From Candidatus Caenarcanales bacterium (lineage in GTDB: Bacteria; Cyanobacteriota; Vampirovibrionia; Caenarcaniphilales; Caenarcanaceae), in assembly GCA_947489925.1 (NCBI GenBank), contig CANLFK010000122.1, forward strand, positions 1 to 6,989: a DNA stretch of 6,989 nt. The letters are read 5' to 3'. The notes below the pieces were generated by a model. It was not told the DNA's origin. It ran no database searches and saw only the letters and a program-made list of their open reading frames with translations. The translations under genes were made by a program, and so were the position numbers. Shown one piece after another: positions 1-5,555 of this stretch. Position 1 is the first letter of the stretch. The number at the start of each line of letters is the position of its first letter.

Positions 1-1
1 G

Positions 2-118
2 GCTGGTGGTGGTTATACACAAAGTAATTACCATAACAGTAATGATAGTAATAATGATTCGTTCGGTGGCTTTGGTGGAGGTAGCTCTGGCGGGGGCGGT
101 AGTTCTAGTGATTGGTAA
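2..118 (+). CDS. C-terminal tail of a probable TPM-domain (YgcG-type) protein, partial
   Basis: Only the last 38 codons are present; the reading frame is open from the window edge to TAA at 116-118. The peptide is low complexity: an Asn/Ser-rich stretch followed by FGGFGGGSSGGGGSSSDW. A Gly/Ser-rich end closing in a tryptophan is characteristic of TPM-domain envelope proteins (YgcG-like) and of some DUF2207 membrane proteins. The globular and membrane domains that would decide between them lie outside the window. The stop is 17 nt before the next plus-strand gene, so the two may be cotranscribed. The family call rests on tail composition alone. Confidence 0.5.
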   Translation, partial: AGGGYTQSNYHNSNDSNNDSFGGFGGGSSGGGGSSSDW

Positions 119-135
119 AACAAATGTAAATTAAA

Positions 136-627
136 ATGAAAAACCTTTTATATATTTTGTTAATATTATTTATTCTTTGTAATCCAGCTCTAGCTCAAAG
201 TTTGGATATAAAAGTAAAAGATGGAGATAGTTTAGAAATTAAAGTTATAAATCAATGTCGTTTGGCTGGTATAGATTGCCCAGAATATGATCAGCCTTTT
301 GGAGACATGGCTTCTGCTAAATTAAGAGAATTAATTGAATTGAGCAAATTAGTTGGCAATTGGTGCTTACCTAAGCCAGATAAATATGGTAGATCTATTT
401 GTGTTTTAAGTTTGCAAAATTTACAAAATAATAATAAGTTTGACCCAGCTGAAGAATTGATTAAAGCTGGCTTGGCAGAAGTTGAATATGCTGACACTTT
501 GCCTAATAGTTTGGAAATAGCTTATAGAATAGCAGAAAAAGAAGCCAAGCAAAAGAAATTGGGTATTTGGAGTCAGGAAAATTATATTAAACCCGCTACT
601 TGGCGAAGAAATAATACTAAAAAATAA
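136..627 (+). CDS. Secreted thermonuclease-like protein (SNase/TNase family)
   Basis: This is a 163-residue staphylococcal-nuclease-fold protein, expected to cleave DNA and RNA phosphodiester bonds with Ca2+ outside the cytoplasm. Residues 1-21 form a signal peptide: a basic start (MKN), a hydrophobic core (LLYILLILFIL) and a probable cut after ALA at 20. The family motifs follow in order: DGDSL at 29-33, RLAGIDCPE at 42-50 and KYGR at 83-86. By family knowledge R42, E50 and R86 correspond to the catalytic Arg/Glu/Arg of staphylococcal nuclease, with D31 and D47 near the metal site, so the enzyme looks active. LGIW near 142-145 is also common in the family. The length is normal for a single-domain member. 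No clear Shine-Dalgarno precedes the ATG, but the signal peptide supports this start. It ends 18 nt from the convergent GT9 gene, with no hairpin between them. Confidence 0.9.
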   Translation: MKNLLYILLILFILCNPALAQSLDIKVKDGDSLEIKVINQCRLAGIDCPEYDQPFGDMASAKLRELIELSKLVGNWCLPKPDKYGRSICVLSLQNLQNNNKFDPAEELIKAGLAEVEYADTLPNSLEIAYRIAEKEAKQKKLGIWSQENYIKPATWRRNNTKK

Positions 628-645
628 AAACTTCTCCTAATTTAA

Positions 646-1725
646 TTAAAATTGTAAAAAATTATCTAAAACAAAATCTGGTTTGAGTTCGCTTAGACAC
701 TCTATATTTTGGCAAGTTGGTTTTAAATTACAAGGTCTGCAAGCCAAATTGATTGGTGCTTGAATAATTTTGATATTGTCGCTCCAAGGTTGCCATCTAA
801 TTGGGTCTGTTGGTCCAAAAATTGCTAAACCCTTCAAATTAACAGCGGCTGCTAAATGTACTGGTCCTGAATCAACACAAATTATAAAATCACAAAGCTC
901 ATAAAAAGCAATATTTTCACGCAAAGTATTATTGGTTAAGCATAAATTTAAGTCTGGTTTTATTCCCGCCAAAGATTGTAATTCATCGTAATAATCAGCA
1001 TCAGCAGTTGAGCCAGAAAAAATAATATTATGATTATATTTTAATTTTAAGTTTTTTATTAATTCAGCCCAATATTCAATTTTCCACATTTTAAGCGGAT
1101 GAGCGGCTGGAGCGTGAATTATAATATTTTGTGTTTCAGCAGTTTTTTTAGTTAAATTATTTATTAAACTTAAAGCTTTTTGTTTTTCCTGCTCTGTCGC
1201 CCAAAATAATTTATTTGTTTTATCTGGTTGTTCATTAAATGGTGGTAGTAAATGATTTAAAAAATTAATAACTTCTGATTGTTTTAAATTAAATGGTATT
1301 TTTTTAGTTAGCAAAAAGCCTCTAAATTCGGTATCAAAGCCAATTCTTTCTGGAATTCCAGCTAAAAACGCTAATAAAGCACTTGAAAAAGACCTTTTAA
1401 GAATATAAGCAATATCGAATTCTTCTTTTTTTAATTTTAAAACATTTTCCCAAAGGCTTTGTTTGGCTTGTTTTCCCGAATCATATTTGTGAAATCTAGT
1501 AGTATCAAATTCAATTAATTCATTTATATAAGGGCAATTTTGTAGTAAAACACCACTTTGCGGAGCAATTAAAACACTTATATGTGCATTCGGATAAGCC
1601 TCTCTTAGTCTTTGCAAAAAAGGTACTGTTAAAATTGTATCTCCTAAAAAGCGATAGCGAAAGACTAAAATCTTTAATTTTGAGTTGTTAATTATCAATT
1701 TCGACACTATGAACTTTGGATTCAC
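646..1725 (-). CDS. Glycosyltransferase family 9 (ADP-heptose:LPS heptosyltransferase-like)
   Basis: A GT9 enzyme of the WaaC/WaaF/WaaQ type, which transfers a nucleotide-activated sugar, classically ADP-heptose, onto the LPS inner core at the cytoplasmic face of the inner membrane. Visible motifs are FRYRFLGDTILTVPFLQRLR (22-41, with the GD around the proposed catalytic acid D29), a mid-protein HAPAAHPLKMWKIEYWAEL (204-222), the donor-site signature DSGPVHLAAA (285-294) with FGPTDPIRWQPW (303-314), and a C-terminal cysteine set (C329, C332, C338, C343) seen in many GT9 proteins. Length is normal at about 350 aa. The listed start is GTG. The conserved core begins only near residue 17, so GTG at codon 7 or TTG at codon 10 is also possible; the latter would overlap the stop of the upstream coding fragment. 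Acceptor and sugar cannot be assigned from sequence. Confidence 0.9.
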   Translation of the reverse strand: MNPKFIVSKLIINNSKLKILVFRYRFLGDTILTVPFLQRLREAYPNAHISVLIAPQSGVLLQNCPYINELIEFDTTRFHKYDSGKQAKQSLWENVLKLKKEEFDIAYILKRSFSSALLAFLAGIPERIGFDTEFRGFLLTKKIPFNLKQSEVINFLNHLLPPFNEQPDKTNKLFWATEQEKQKALSLINNLTKKTAETQNIIIHAPAAHPLKMWKIEYWAELIKNLKLKYNHNIIFSGSTADADYYDELQSLAGIKPDLNLCLTNNTLRENIAFYELCDFIICVDSGPVHLAAAVNLKGLAIFGPTDPIRWQPWSDNIKIIQAPINLACRPCNLKPTCQNIECLSELKPDFVLDNFLQF

Positions 1726-1819
1726 GAATAATTAAAATATCATCATTTTTAAAATATCGCTCTTCTTGATTTGTTTGAAGATATTTCTCTTCTTTCACCA
1801 GACCAAAAAGATAAGAAAA
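1688..1819 (-). pseudogene. Orphan coding fragment overlapping the GT9 start (C-terminal remnant or tiny gene)
   Basis: Between the stop at 1820-1822 and TAA at 1690-1688 the minus strand holds 43 open codons with protein-like composition: FSYLFGLVKEEKYLQ, then a charged linker, then YFKNDDILIIRESKVHSVE and IDN. The final part reads like two beta strands. The only start-like codon near the front is GTG at 1798-1796 (36 aa), with no Shine-Dalgarno. The stop lies inside the 5' end of the GT9 gene, a tight overlap usual for successive operon genes. I infer either a very small gene or the surviving 3' end of a gene whose front was lost by rearrangement near 1820. The family is not recognised. Confidence 0.35.
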
Positions 1820-2212
1820 TTAATTTCTATTAAATGCCTGTTTAATCGCAGGAAAATAGCTTTCCATTTCATGTGCCTGTTTAATCTCCTCTGCTGAGTG
1901 TTGCTGACGAAAAAGAGTTGTACACTGCTTTAAAGTTCCTACTAATCTATGAAAAATTCCCTTAACTTCTTCAATTCCTTTAAAAAAGCCGACATGATTA
2001 CTCAAAGGAATAAGAATTACTGAATTATTTAATTCATTAGCAAGTGATTTAGCTTGTTGATAAGCATCTTCTCCACTAAATTTACCATTTTCATCTGGCG
2101 GATTTGCTCCACGCCCTGGTACATAAAATACTGTTTCTTCCCTAGAAGGAGATTTTAAAATTTGAGTTTTCGGTATAACTGTTTGTGCAGGTAATCGATT
2201 AAACGGTTGCAC
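1820..2212 (-). CDS. Hypothetical protein, main part of a probably frameshifted gene
   Basis: A 130-codon frame whose first possible start is a GTG placed directly after an in-frame TAG and lacking a Shine-Dalgarno, so it is unlikely to be the true beginning. The protein reads naturally as the continuation of the 26-codon ATG frame at 2279-2199, one nucleotide out of phase. Visible content: a Pro/Gln linker (about 1-24), a strand ETVFYVPGRGANPP (26-39), a helix EDAYQQAKSLANEL (48-61), a strand SVILIPLSN (64-72), then two helical stretches to the end. A buried strand ending in PGRG and followed by helix and strand is loosely like the start of an alpha/beta-hydrolase fold, but there is no nucleophile elbow and the chain is too short for a full domain. 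Family not recognised. It could be a recent pseudogene, a programmed frameshift or an assembly error. Confidence 0.5.
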   Translation of the reverse strand: MQPFNRLPAQTVIPKTQILKSPSREETVFYVPGRGANPPDENGKFSGEDAYQQAKSLANELNNSVILIPLSNHVGFFKGIEEVKGIFHRLVGTLKQCTTLFRQQHSAEEIKQAHEMESYFPAIKQAFNRN

Positions 2213-2279
2213 CTAAAGTTAATGCCGTACCGCCTAAAAAAAGCCCAGTTTGTCTTCTTGCGGTTTCGATTAATCTCAT
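2199..2279 (-). pseudogene. 5' end of the frameshifted hypothetical gene, Tat-like signal segment
   Basis: ATG at 2279 opens 26 codons (MRLIETARRQTGLFLGG, then TALTLGATV) ending at TAA 2201-2199. The peptide has twin arginines (8-9) followed by a Gly/Ala/Leu-rich hydrophobic run, like a Tat or Sec export signal, and it stops where a cleavage region would be expected. The next frame picks up at once with QPFNRLPAQ, a plausible continuation. The two frames overlap by 14 nt and differ by one nucleotide, so a single extra base in 2199-2215 would explain the split. The joined protein would be about 153-154 residues. There is no Shine-Dalgarno, as for several genes in this window. Confidence 0.45.
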
Positions 2280-2310
2280 AATTTGTTTGAAATTGACTTG
2301 AATTAATTTG

Positions 2311-2342
2311 TTTATCAACAATACTAGCGTATTGTTGATAAA
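2311..2342. repeat. Perfect 14-bp inverted repeat with TAGC loop
   Basis: Left arm tttatcaacaatac (2311-2324), spacer tagc, right arm gtattgttgataaa (2329-2342); the arms are exact reverse complements. It lies 32 nt upstream of the ATG at 2279 on the minus strand. No T-run long enough for an intrinsic terminator follows on either strand. It could be an operator, a recombination site, or a cruciform or hairpin in a leader RNA. Confidence 0.85.
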
Positions 2343-2614
2343 TACAATTAAAGATTAAAAGAATATAATTTGTTGTATGTGAAGTTTTTTTATTTACAAA
2401 TATAATTTTTCCACATCCGACATTGAATAAAAAATTAAAAATAATCCTTGACAAAAATTCAATATTTACTTTTCAAAACACTAAAAAGCTGTAAATATTA
2501 AATGACTTTTCAACCGAAAAAACTTAAATTATTTACAAATAAGCCTTTAAAGCGGGAAAGCCCTTCTAAAAATAAAAAAATAATGATATAAATATAACAA
2601 GCAATAAACGCCCG

Positions 2615-2697
2615 TTTCAGTCTGTTATGAATAAGCTTAATATTATTACTTATTCCCCTTTCAGTCAAGCTTTAACAAAAATCACTTAACAGTTTGA
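2615..2697. repeat. Repeat cluster upstream of the recombinase (candidate res/att or operator region)
   Basis: The direct repeat tttcagtc occurs at 2615-2622 and 2659-2666. An exact 7-bp inverted repeat, gaataag (2629-2635) and cttattc (2649-2655), encloses 13 nt, with the 8-bp palindrome taagctta (2632-2639) overlapping its left arm. The hexamer aagctt recurs at 2633-2638 and 2667-2672. The outer pair cagtctgtta (2618-2627) and taacagtttg (2688-2697) is complementary at 8 of 10 positions. Serine recombinases often bind paired inverted sites beside their own gene, so a crossover or autoregulatory site is a reasonable inference, but no core dinucleotide can be assigned. Confidence 0.4.
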
Positions 2698-2718
2698 AGC
2701 AGACAGACACTGGCACAG

Positions 2719-2734
2719 ACAGGCTTAAACCTGT
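2719..2734 (+). promoter_or_regulatory. Small hairpin immediately before the recombinase RBS
   Basis: acagg (2719-2723) and cctgt (2730-2734) are exact inverted repeats around the loop cttaaa, ending 3 nt before the AAAAGG ribosome binding site. The spot suits an operator or a translational control hairpin. With a stem of only 5 bp, chance is possible. Confidence 0.3.
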
Positions 2735-2735
2735 A

Positions 2736-2741
2736 AAAAGG
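2736..2741 (+). promoter_or_regulatory. Ribosome binding site of the recombinase gene
   Basis: AAAAGG sits 5 nt before the ATG at 2747. It fixes that start and is one of the few recognisable Shine-Dalgarno sequences in the window. Confidence 0.6.
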
Positions 2742-2746
2742 AAAAA

Positions 2747-3475
2747 ATGAATAAATTTGCATCTTATATTAGGGTTTCAACAAATCAACAGGCTGATTCA
2801 AAATTGGGAATTGAAGCTCAACAAAGGTTGAATCGTAATTACATAGATAGTGTTAATGGTAAATTAGTAAAAGAAGCTATTGAAGTTGAAACTGGTACTA
2901 ACAAATTAAGAATAAGTATTAAAAACAATTTAAATTTACAAACTTTATTAAAAAAAAGACCAATTTTAAGAGAGCTGATTGAATTTTGCAAAAGTGAAGG
3001 TTTAACTTTAATTATTAAAGATTTATCTAGGTTGGGAAGGAATCAATTATTAATTAGTTATTTAATGCAGGCTGGTATTAACTTTATTTGTGCTGATTCA
3101 CCGAATGATTCTCCATTTATTTTGCAAATTAAAGCGGCTTTAGCTGAAGAAGAAGCTCGTATGATTTCCCGCAGAACAATTGAGGCTTTACAGTCAAAAA
3201 AAGCAAAAGGTGAAAAACTAGGAACTCCCAAGCCTGAAAATTTAGAATTAGGACGCAAAATACAAGCCCAAAGAAAAAAACAAGAAGCAATTGAAAATTA
3301 CAGCAAAATAACTCCAGTTATCAAAACTCTGAGAGCGGAAAATAAAAGCTATTCTACAATTGCAAATGAACTAAATAAATTTGGCCTAAAAACAATAGAA
3401 GGTAAAATTTTTCATTCAATAACGGTTCGGAGGATTTTAGCGAGAGAAATTGAAAGCAAAAAAGAAAATATTTAA
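2747..3475 (+). CDS. Serine recombinase (resolvase/invertase family)
   Basis: A 242-residue site-specific serine recombinase that should break and rejoin DNA through a phosphoserine bond. The N-terminal catalytic domain shows SYIRVSTNQQ (6-15) with nucleophile S11 and R9, LGIEAQ (20-25), a RPILRELIEF segment (71-80), KDLSRLGRNQ (91-100) with active-site R95 and R98, and the long helix AALAEEEARMISRRTIEAL (130-148) followed by KGEKLGTPKP (154-163). The C-terminal part (about 199-231, SYSTIANELNKFGLKTIEGK and then TVRRIL) is a compact helix-turn-helix DNA-binding end. It is longer than Tn3-type resolvases (about 185 aa) and much shorter than large integrases. Residues about 51-70 look like an insertion relative to typical members. 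Such proteins are usually carried by plasmids, prophages or integrated elements; no transposase or terminal repeats are visible here. Its stop overlaps that of the convergent gene. Confidence 0.92.
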   Translation: MNKFASYIRVSTNQQADSKLGIEAQQRLNRNYIDSVNGKLVKEAIEVETGTNKLRISIKNNLNLQTLLKKRPILRELIEFCKSEGLTLIIKDLSRLGRNQLLISYLMQAGINFICADSPNDSPFILQIKAALAEEEARMISRRTIEALQSKKAKGEKLGTPKPENLELGRKIQAQRKKQEAIENYSKITPVIKTLRAENKSYSTIANELNKFGLKTIEGKIFHSITVRRILAREIESKKENI

Positions 3476-3972
3476 GCTCTCTCTAAAAACACTTTTTCCA
3501 TTCGTCTTAAAGCTCGATACAAAATATTTTCTTTTTTGCCTATCAGTGGCTCTACAAAAGCAGTTTTAATTTTAACATTAATTCCGCCCCAAATATCAGT
3601 TAAAACACGGTCTCCAATAATACAAATATTTTCGGCTGGTAAATTTAAGTATTCAATGGCTTTTTTTAAATTTTTACTTCTGGGCTTTTTGGCTTTAATA
3701 ATAATTGGAATATTATATTTATCTAAAAGTGGACTCAGACTGTTTAAATAAATTTCGTCTTTATTATTTGTAACAATTATAATCTTTAAATTAGCGGCTA
3801 AGGCTGTTTCAAGCCAATTTGCAATTTCTGGGGAAAATTCACCACTTTTTGGCAACATGATTGTATTGTCTAAATCTAAAATCAAACCTTTTATATTATC
3901 TGCAATTAAATCATTAATATTTAACTTTAAGATTGTCCCAGCTGGAGAATAATTACTTTTGAATTTAAGCAT
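3472..3972 (-). CDS. YqeG-family HAD-type phosphatase
   Basis: A 166-residue HAD-superfamily phosphatase, class IIIA-like, with all four motifs: DLDNT (33-37; nucleophile D33 and acid D35), VTNN (67-70; T68), the AKKPR lysine (K96) and GDRVLTDIWGG (120-130; Mg2+-binding D121 and D126). The opening NYSPAGTILKLNINDLIADNIKGLILD matches the YqeG pattern of a short lead-in before motif I, and the length is normal for that family. The physiological substrate of YqeG is not settled; some relatives act on phosphatidylglycerophosphate, but that role cannot be read from this sequence. The ATG start is followed directly by conserved sequence. No Shine-Dalgarno is evident. It is convergent with the recombinase, sharing 4 nt at the stops, and is divergent from the response regulator across a 177-bp spacer with no convincing promoter boxes. 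Confidence 0.88.
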   Translation of the reverse strand: MLKFKSNYSPAGTILKLNINDLIADNIKGLILDLDNTIMLPKSGEFSPEIANWLETALAANLKIIIVTNNKDEIYLNSLSPLLDKYNIPIIIKAKKPRSKNLKKAIEYLNLPAENICIIGDRVLTDIWGGINVKIKTAFVEPLIGKKENILYRALRRMEKVFLERA

Positions 3973-4149
3973 AAAAAGACAAATTAATTTTTAGAAAACT
4001 CAATACGATTATTATTAACGATTTATGGCAAATTAAGTTTTTATTTAGGGAATCATCTTTTTTATTCATAAAACTAGTTGAATTAAACGATAAATAGAAC
4101 ATTTTATTGGAATGAAAGTCTTTATTTACCAAAACTTCATTAAAACATT

Positions 4150-4794
4150 ATGGCTTACACAATTTTAATTGCCGATGATGAACCATCACTAAGACTATTA
4201 GTAAAAGCAAGCTTGGCTGTTCGTAAGTATACAATTATTGAAGTTGCAAATGGACAAGATGCTTTAAATTTAGCCAAACAGGTACAGCCAGATTTAGTTT
4301 TATTAGATGTAATGATGCCTTTTTTAACGGGCTTTCAGGTTTGCGAAGAAATGAGAAAAGACCCAAAAACCTCTAAAATTCCAGTTATTATTTTAACCGC
4401 CAAAGGTGGACAAGACGATCGTGAGCTTGCAAATTCAGTCGGTGCTTCACATTTCTTAACTAAGCCTTTCCGTCCACCAGAACTATTAGCGGCAGTTGAT
4501 ATGATTTTGAATCAATATTCTCAGCAGACTCAACAAGCTGTTTCTCCTCAGCCACAAATGCCGCAAAGCCCTAATAATTTAAATAATAATCAGACAAATA
4601 CGCTAAATCCTCAGCAGTCTCAACAAGCTGTTTTTCCTCGCCCACAAATGCCGCAAAGCCCTAATAATTCAAATAATAATCAAACAAATACACTAAATCC
4701 TCAGCAGTCTCAAGAAGCTGTTTTTCCTCGCCCACAGATGCCGCAAGGCCCTAATAATTTAAATAATAATCAAACAAATACACTACAAAAATAA
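4150..4794 (+). CDS. Receiver-only response regulator with tandem-repeat Pro/Gln/Asn tail
   Basis: Residues 4-120 form a CheY-like receiver domain: acidic pocket D9/D10 in LIADDEPS, phospho-acceptor D53 in LLDVMMP, T83 in ILTAK and K105 in FLTKPF. All phosphotransfer residues are intact. No DNA-binding or enzymatic output domain follows. The C-terminal 90 or so residues are a disordered Pro/Gln/Asn-rich tail built of a 30-residue unit repeated three times (for example AVFPRPQMPQSPNN, then NNNQTNTLNPQQSQ). CheY/PilH-type regulators act by protein contact, so the output is probably binding to a partner such as a motor, pilus or kinase complex. No histidine kinase gene is nearby. The start is set by the conserved N-terminus, although no Shine-Dalgarno is visible. 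The nearly identical repeat DNA indicates recent expansion. Confidence 0.93.
   Translation: MAYTILIADDEPSLRLLVKASLAVRKYTIIEVANGQDALNLAKQVQPDLVLLDVMMPFLTGFQVCEEMRKDPKTSKIPVIILTAKGGQDDRELANSVGASHFLTKPFRPPELLAAVDMILNQYSQQTQQAVSPQPQMPQSPNNLNNNQTNTLNPQQSQQAVFPRPQMPQSPNNSNNNQTNTLNPQQSQEAVFPRPQMPQGPNNLNNNQTNTLQK
4521..4785 (+). repeat. Three tandem 90-bp repeats within the response regulator gene
   Basis: Units begin at 4521, 4611 and 4701, each opening tcagcag(a/t)ctcaa. The last is about 85 bp and ends just before the stop region. They differ by only a few substitutions, so the period is exactly 30 codons and in frame. Such arrays gain or lose units by replication slippage, which would vary tail length without disturbing the receiver domain. 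Confidence 0.92.
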
Positions 4795-4837
4795 TAATTA
4801 ATGTGACCAATTTGATTTTGTTTTAGACTATAAAAGT

Positions 4838-4843
4838 AAGAGG
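4838..4843 (+). promoter_or_regulatory. Ribosome binding site for the LTxxQ protein (ATG 4851)
   Basis: AAGAGG lies 7 nt before the ATG at 4851, a good match in position and sequence. A second possible site, GAGG at 4874-4877, lies 9 nt before the in-frame ATG at 4887, so the start is not unique. Confidence 0.5.
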
Positions 4844-4850
4844 TCTGAAA

Positions 4851-5171
4851 ATGACTTCTTTATTACTAATTATGAGGATGTTTGTTATGACTAATAAGAT
4901 GATTTTGACTTTAGGTTTATTAATGGCTTTAATTCCTAGCTCCTACAGTTTTGCAAAAGGTGATTGGAAGCAAAAATGGGATGAATTAAACTTAACCGAA
5001 GCTCAAAAACAACAAGTCTCTGCCATCAGAAAGAAAAATCGGGAGAAAACTCAAGAAGAAATTGTTCAAGTTTTAACTCCAGAGCAAAGAACTAAATGGC
5101 AAGAAATGAAAAAAACTAAAAAAGCTAGTAATAAAAAAAATCAAGCTGCAGAGCCTAAAGAAAACAATTAA
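4851..5171 (+). CDS. Small exported LTxxQ-motif protein (Spy/CpxP-like)
   Basis: This 106-residue protein (94 if started at ATG 4887) has a signal peptide followed by a short, highly charged helical body. From M13 the leader is textbook: MTNKM, a hydrophobic core ILTLGLLMALIPSSY and a cut near SFA-KG. The upstream start adds 12 mostly hydrophobic residues but has the better Shine-Dalgarno. The mature part carries LTEAQ (48-52) and LTPEQ (75-79), the paired LTxxQ signature of Spy/CpxP-family periplasmic proteins, which act as ATP-independent chaperones or as stress and metal sensors (CpxP, CnrX, ZraP). At about 70 mature residues it is shorter than Spy or CpxP and may hold only part of the helical hairpin. 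The C-terminus is a Lys/Glu-rich tail. It is followed after 25 nt by a truncated ECF sigma gene, a known partner type for such sensors (for example CnrX with CnrH). Confidence 0.7.
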   Translation: MTSLLLIMRMFVMTNKMILTLGLLMALIPSSYSFAKGDWKQKWDELNLTEAQKQQVSAIRKKNREKTQEEIVQVLTPEQRTKWQEMKKTKKASNKKNQAAEPKENN

Positions 5172-5196
5172 GTGATTTTGATTCTAAGACTAGTTC

Positions 5197-5427
5197 ATGG
5201 AATCTCATATTCTCGATATAACTGATCAAAAGCTAATTGAGCAAATTCTTCAGGGTGATATTAATAAGTTTAAATTCATTCTTAAAAGACATGAAATATA
5301 TATAGCAAGCATTATTATTAAATATGTTTCAAGTTCTAAAATCGAAGAATTATCTCAGGAGGCTTTTGTTCAGGCTTATCATTCTTTAGCAAAATTAGAA
5401 GCTCTCTTTCGCTTAAAGAAAAACTAA
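5197..5427 (+). pseudogene. Truncated ECF sigma factor (region 2 only)
   Basis: The 76 residues match sigma-70 region 2 of an ECF (sigma-24-type) factor: DQKLIEQILQGDINKFKFIL (10-29), a helix RHEIYIASIIIKYVSS, and the core-binding/-10-recognition signature KIEELSQEAFVQAYHSLAKL (48-67). The frame then ends in ALFRLKKN-stop, while functional ECF factors need region 4 (about 50 more residues plus a linker) to bind the -35 element. In the -1 frame, 5403-5438 reads SLSLKEKLILVI before a stop, which resembles the start of region 4. An internal deletion plus frameshift is therefore inferred. As it stands the product could at most bind core RNA polymerase. No anti-sigma gene is seen. No Shine-Dalgarno precedes the ATG. 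Confidence 0.72.
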
Positions 5428-5555
5428 TTCTTGTCATCTAAATTAGATTAAGTTTTAAGACGAAATAATAGACTAGCCATCTTTTTAATTATACATTATG
5501 CTTATATTACAATCGGGAATATAAAGTCTTAATAGAAGTAGAAATTTTATGTAAA

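Larger units (their letters stand above)
2280..2746. other. Gene-poor interval of 467 bases before the serine recombinase
   Basis: No convincing gene is seen on either strand. The interval holds the perfect inverted repeat at 2311-2342, an isolated TTGACA (2448-2453) without a well-placed -10 box, and a 29-codon plus-strand frame at 2502-2591 that is lysine-rich and lacks a Shine-Dalgarno. Its last 140 bases are less AT-rich and contain direct and inverted repeats described separately. The position between a broken minus-strand gene and a recombinase fits a rearranged junction or the control and crossover region of the recombinase. Confidence 0.6.

Noticed and set aside
291..497. Antisense frame within the nuclease gene
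   Set aside because: It lies wholly opposite a well-supported coding gene and has no motif or start signal of its own.
1835..1886. 13-nt direct repeat tgcctgtttaatc (1835-1847 and 1874-1886)
   Set aside because: Both copies encode IKQA within the same short protein; at this length chance or codon reuse explains it.
2155..2454. Minus-strand open frame of 99 codons
   Set aside because: Its product is Asn/Tyr/Ile-rich without recognisable structure, as expected of translated AT-rich noncoding DNA, and it covers the 5' part of the frameshifted gene and the palindrome.
2448..2476. TTGACA as a -35 box
   Set aside because: No reasonable -10 hexamer at 16-18 nt spacing.
2502..2591. Plus-strand 29-codon frame, lysine-rich, between the palindrome and the recombinase
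   Set aside because: No Shine-Dalgarno, no recognisable motif, and Lys/Asn-rich composition as expected by chance in A-rich DNA.
3058..3258. Antisense frame within the recombinase gene
   Set aside because: Shadow of the catalytic-domain coding sequence, without family features.
3536..3751. Plus-strand frame opposite the YqeG-like phosphatase
   Set aside because: The phosphatase frame carries all four HAD motifs; this frame has only a chance hydrophobic stretch.
3474..5407. Shared 9-mer aagctctct at the phosphatase/recombinase stop (3474-3482) and the sigma break point (5399-5407), considered as possible att sites
   Set aside because: Matches of 9 nt are expected many times by chance in a window this size, and the flanks do not match.
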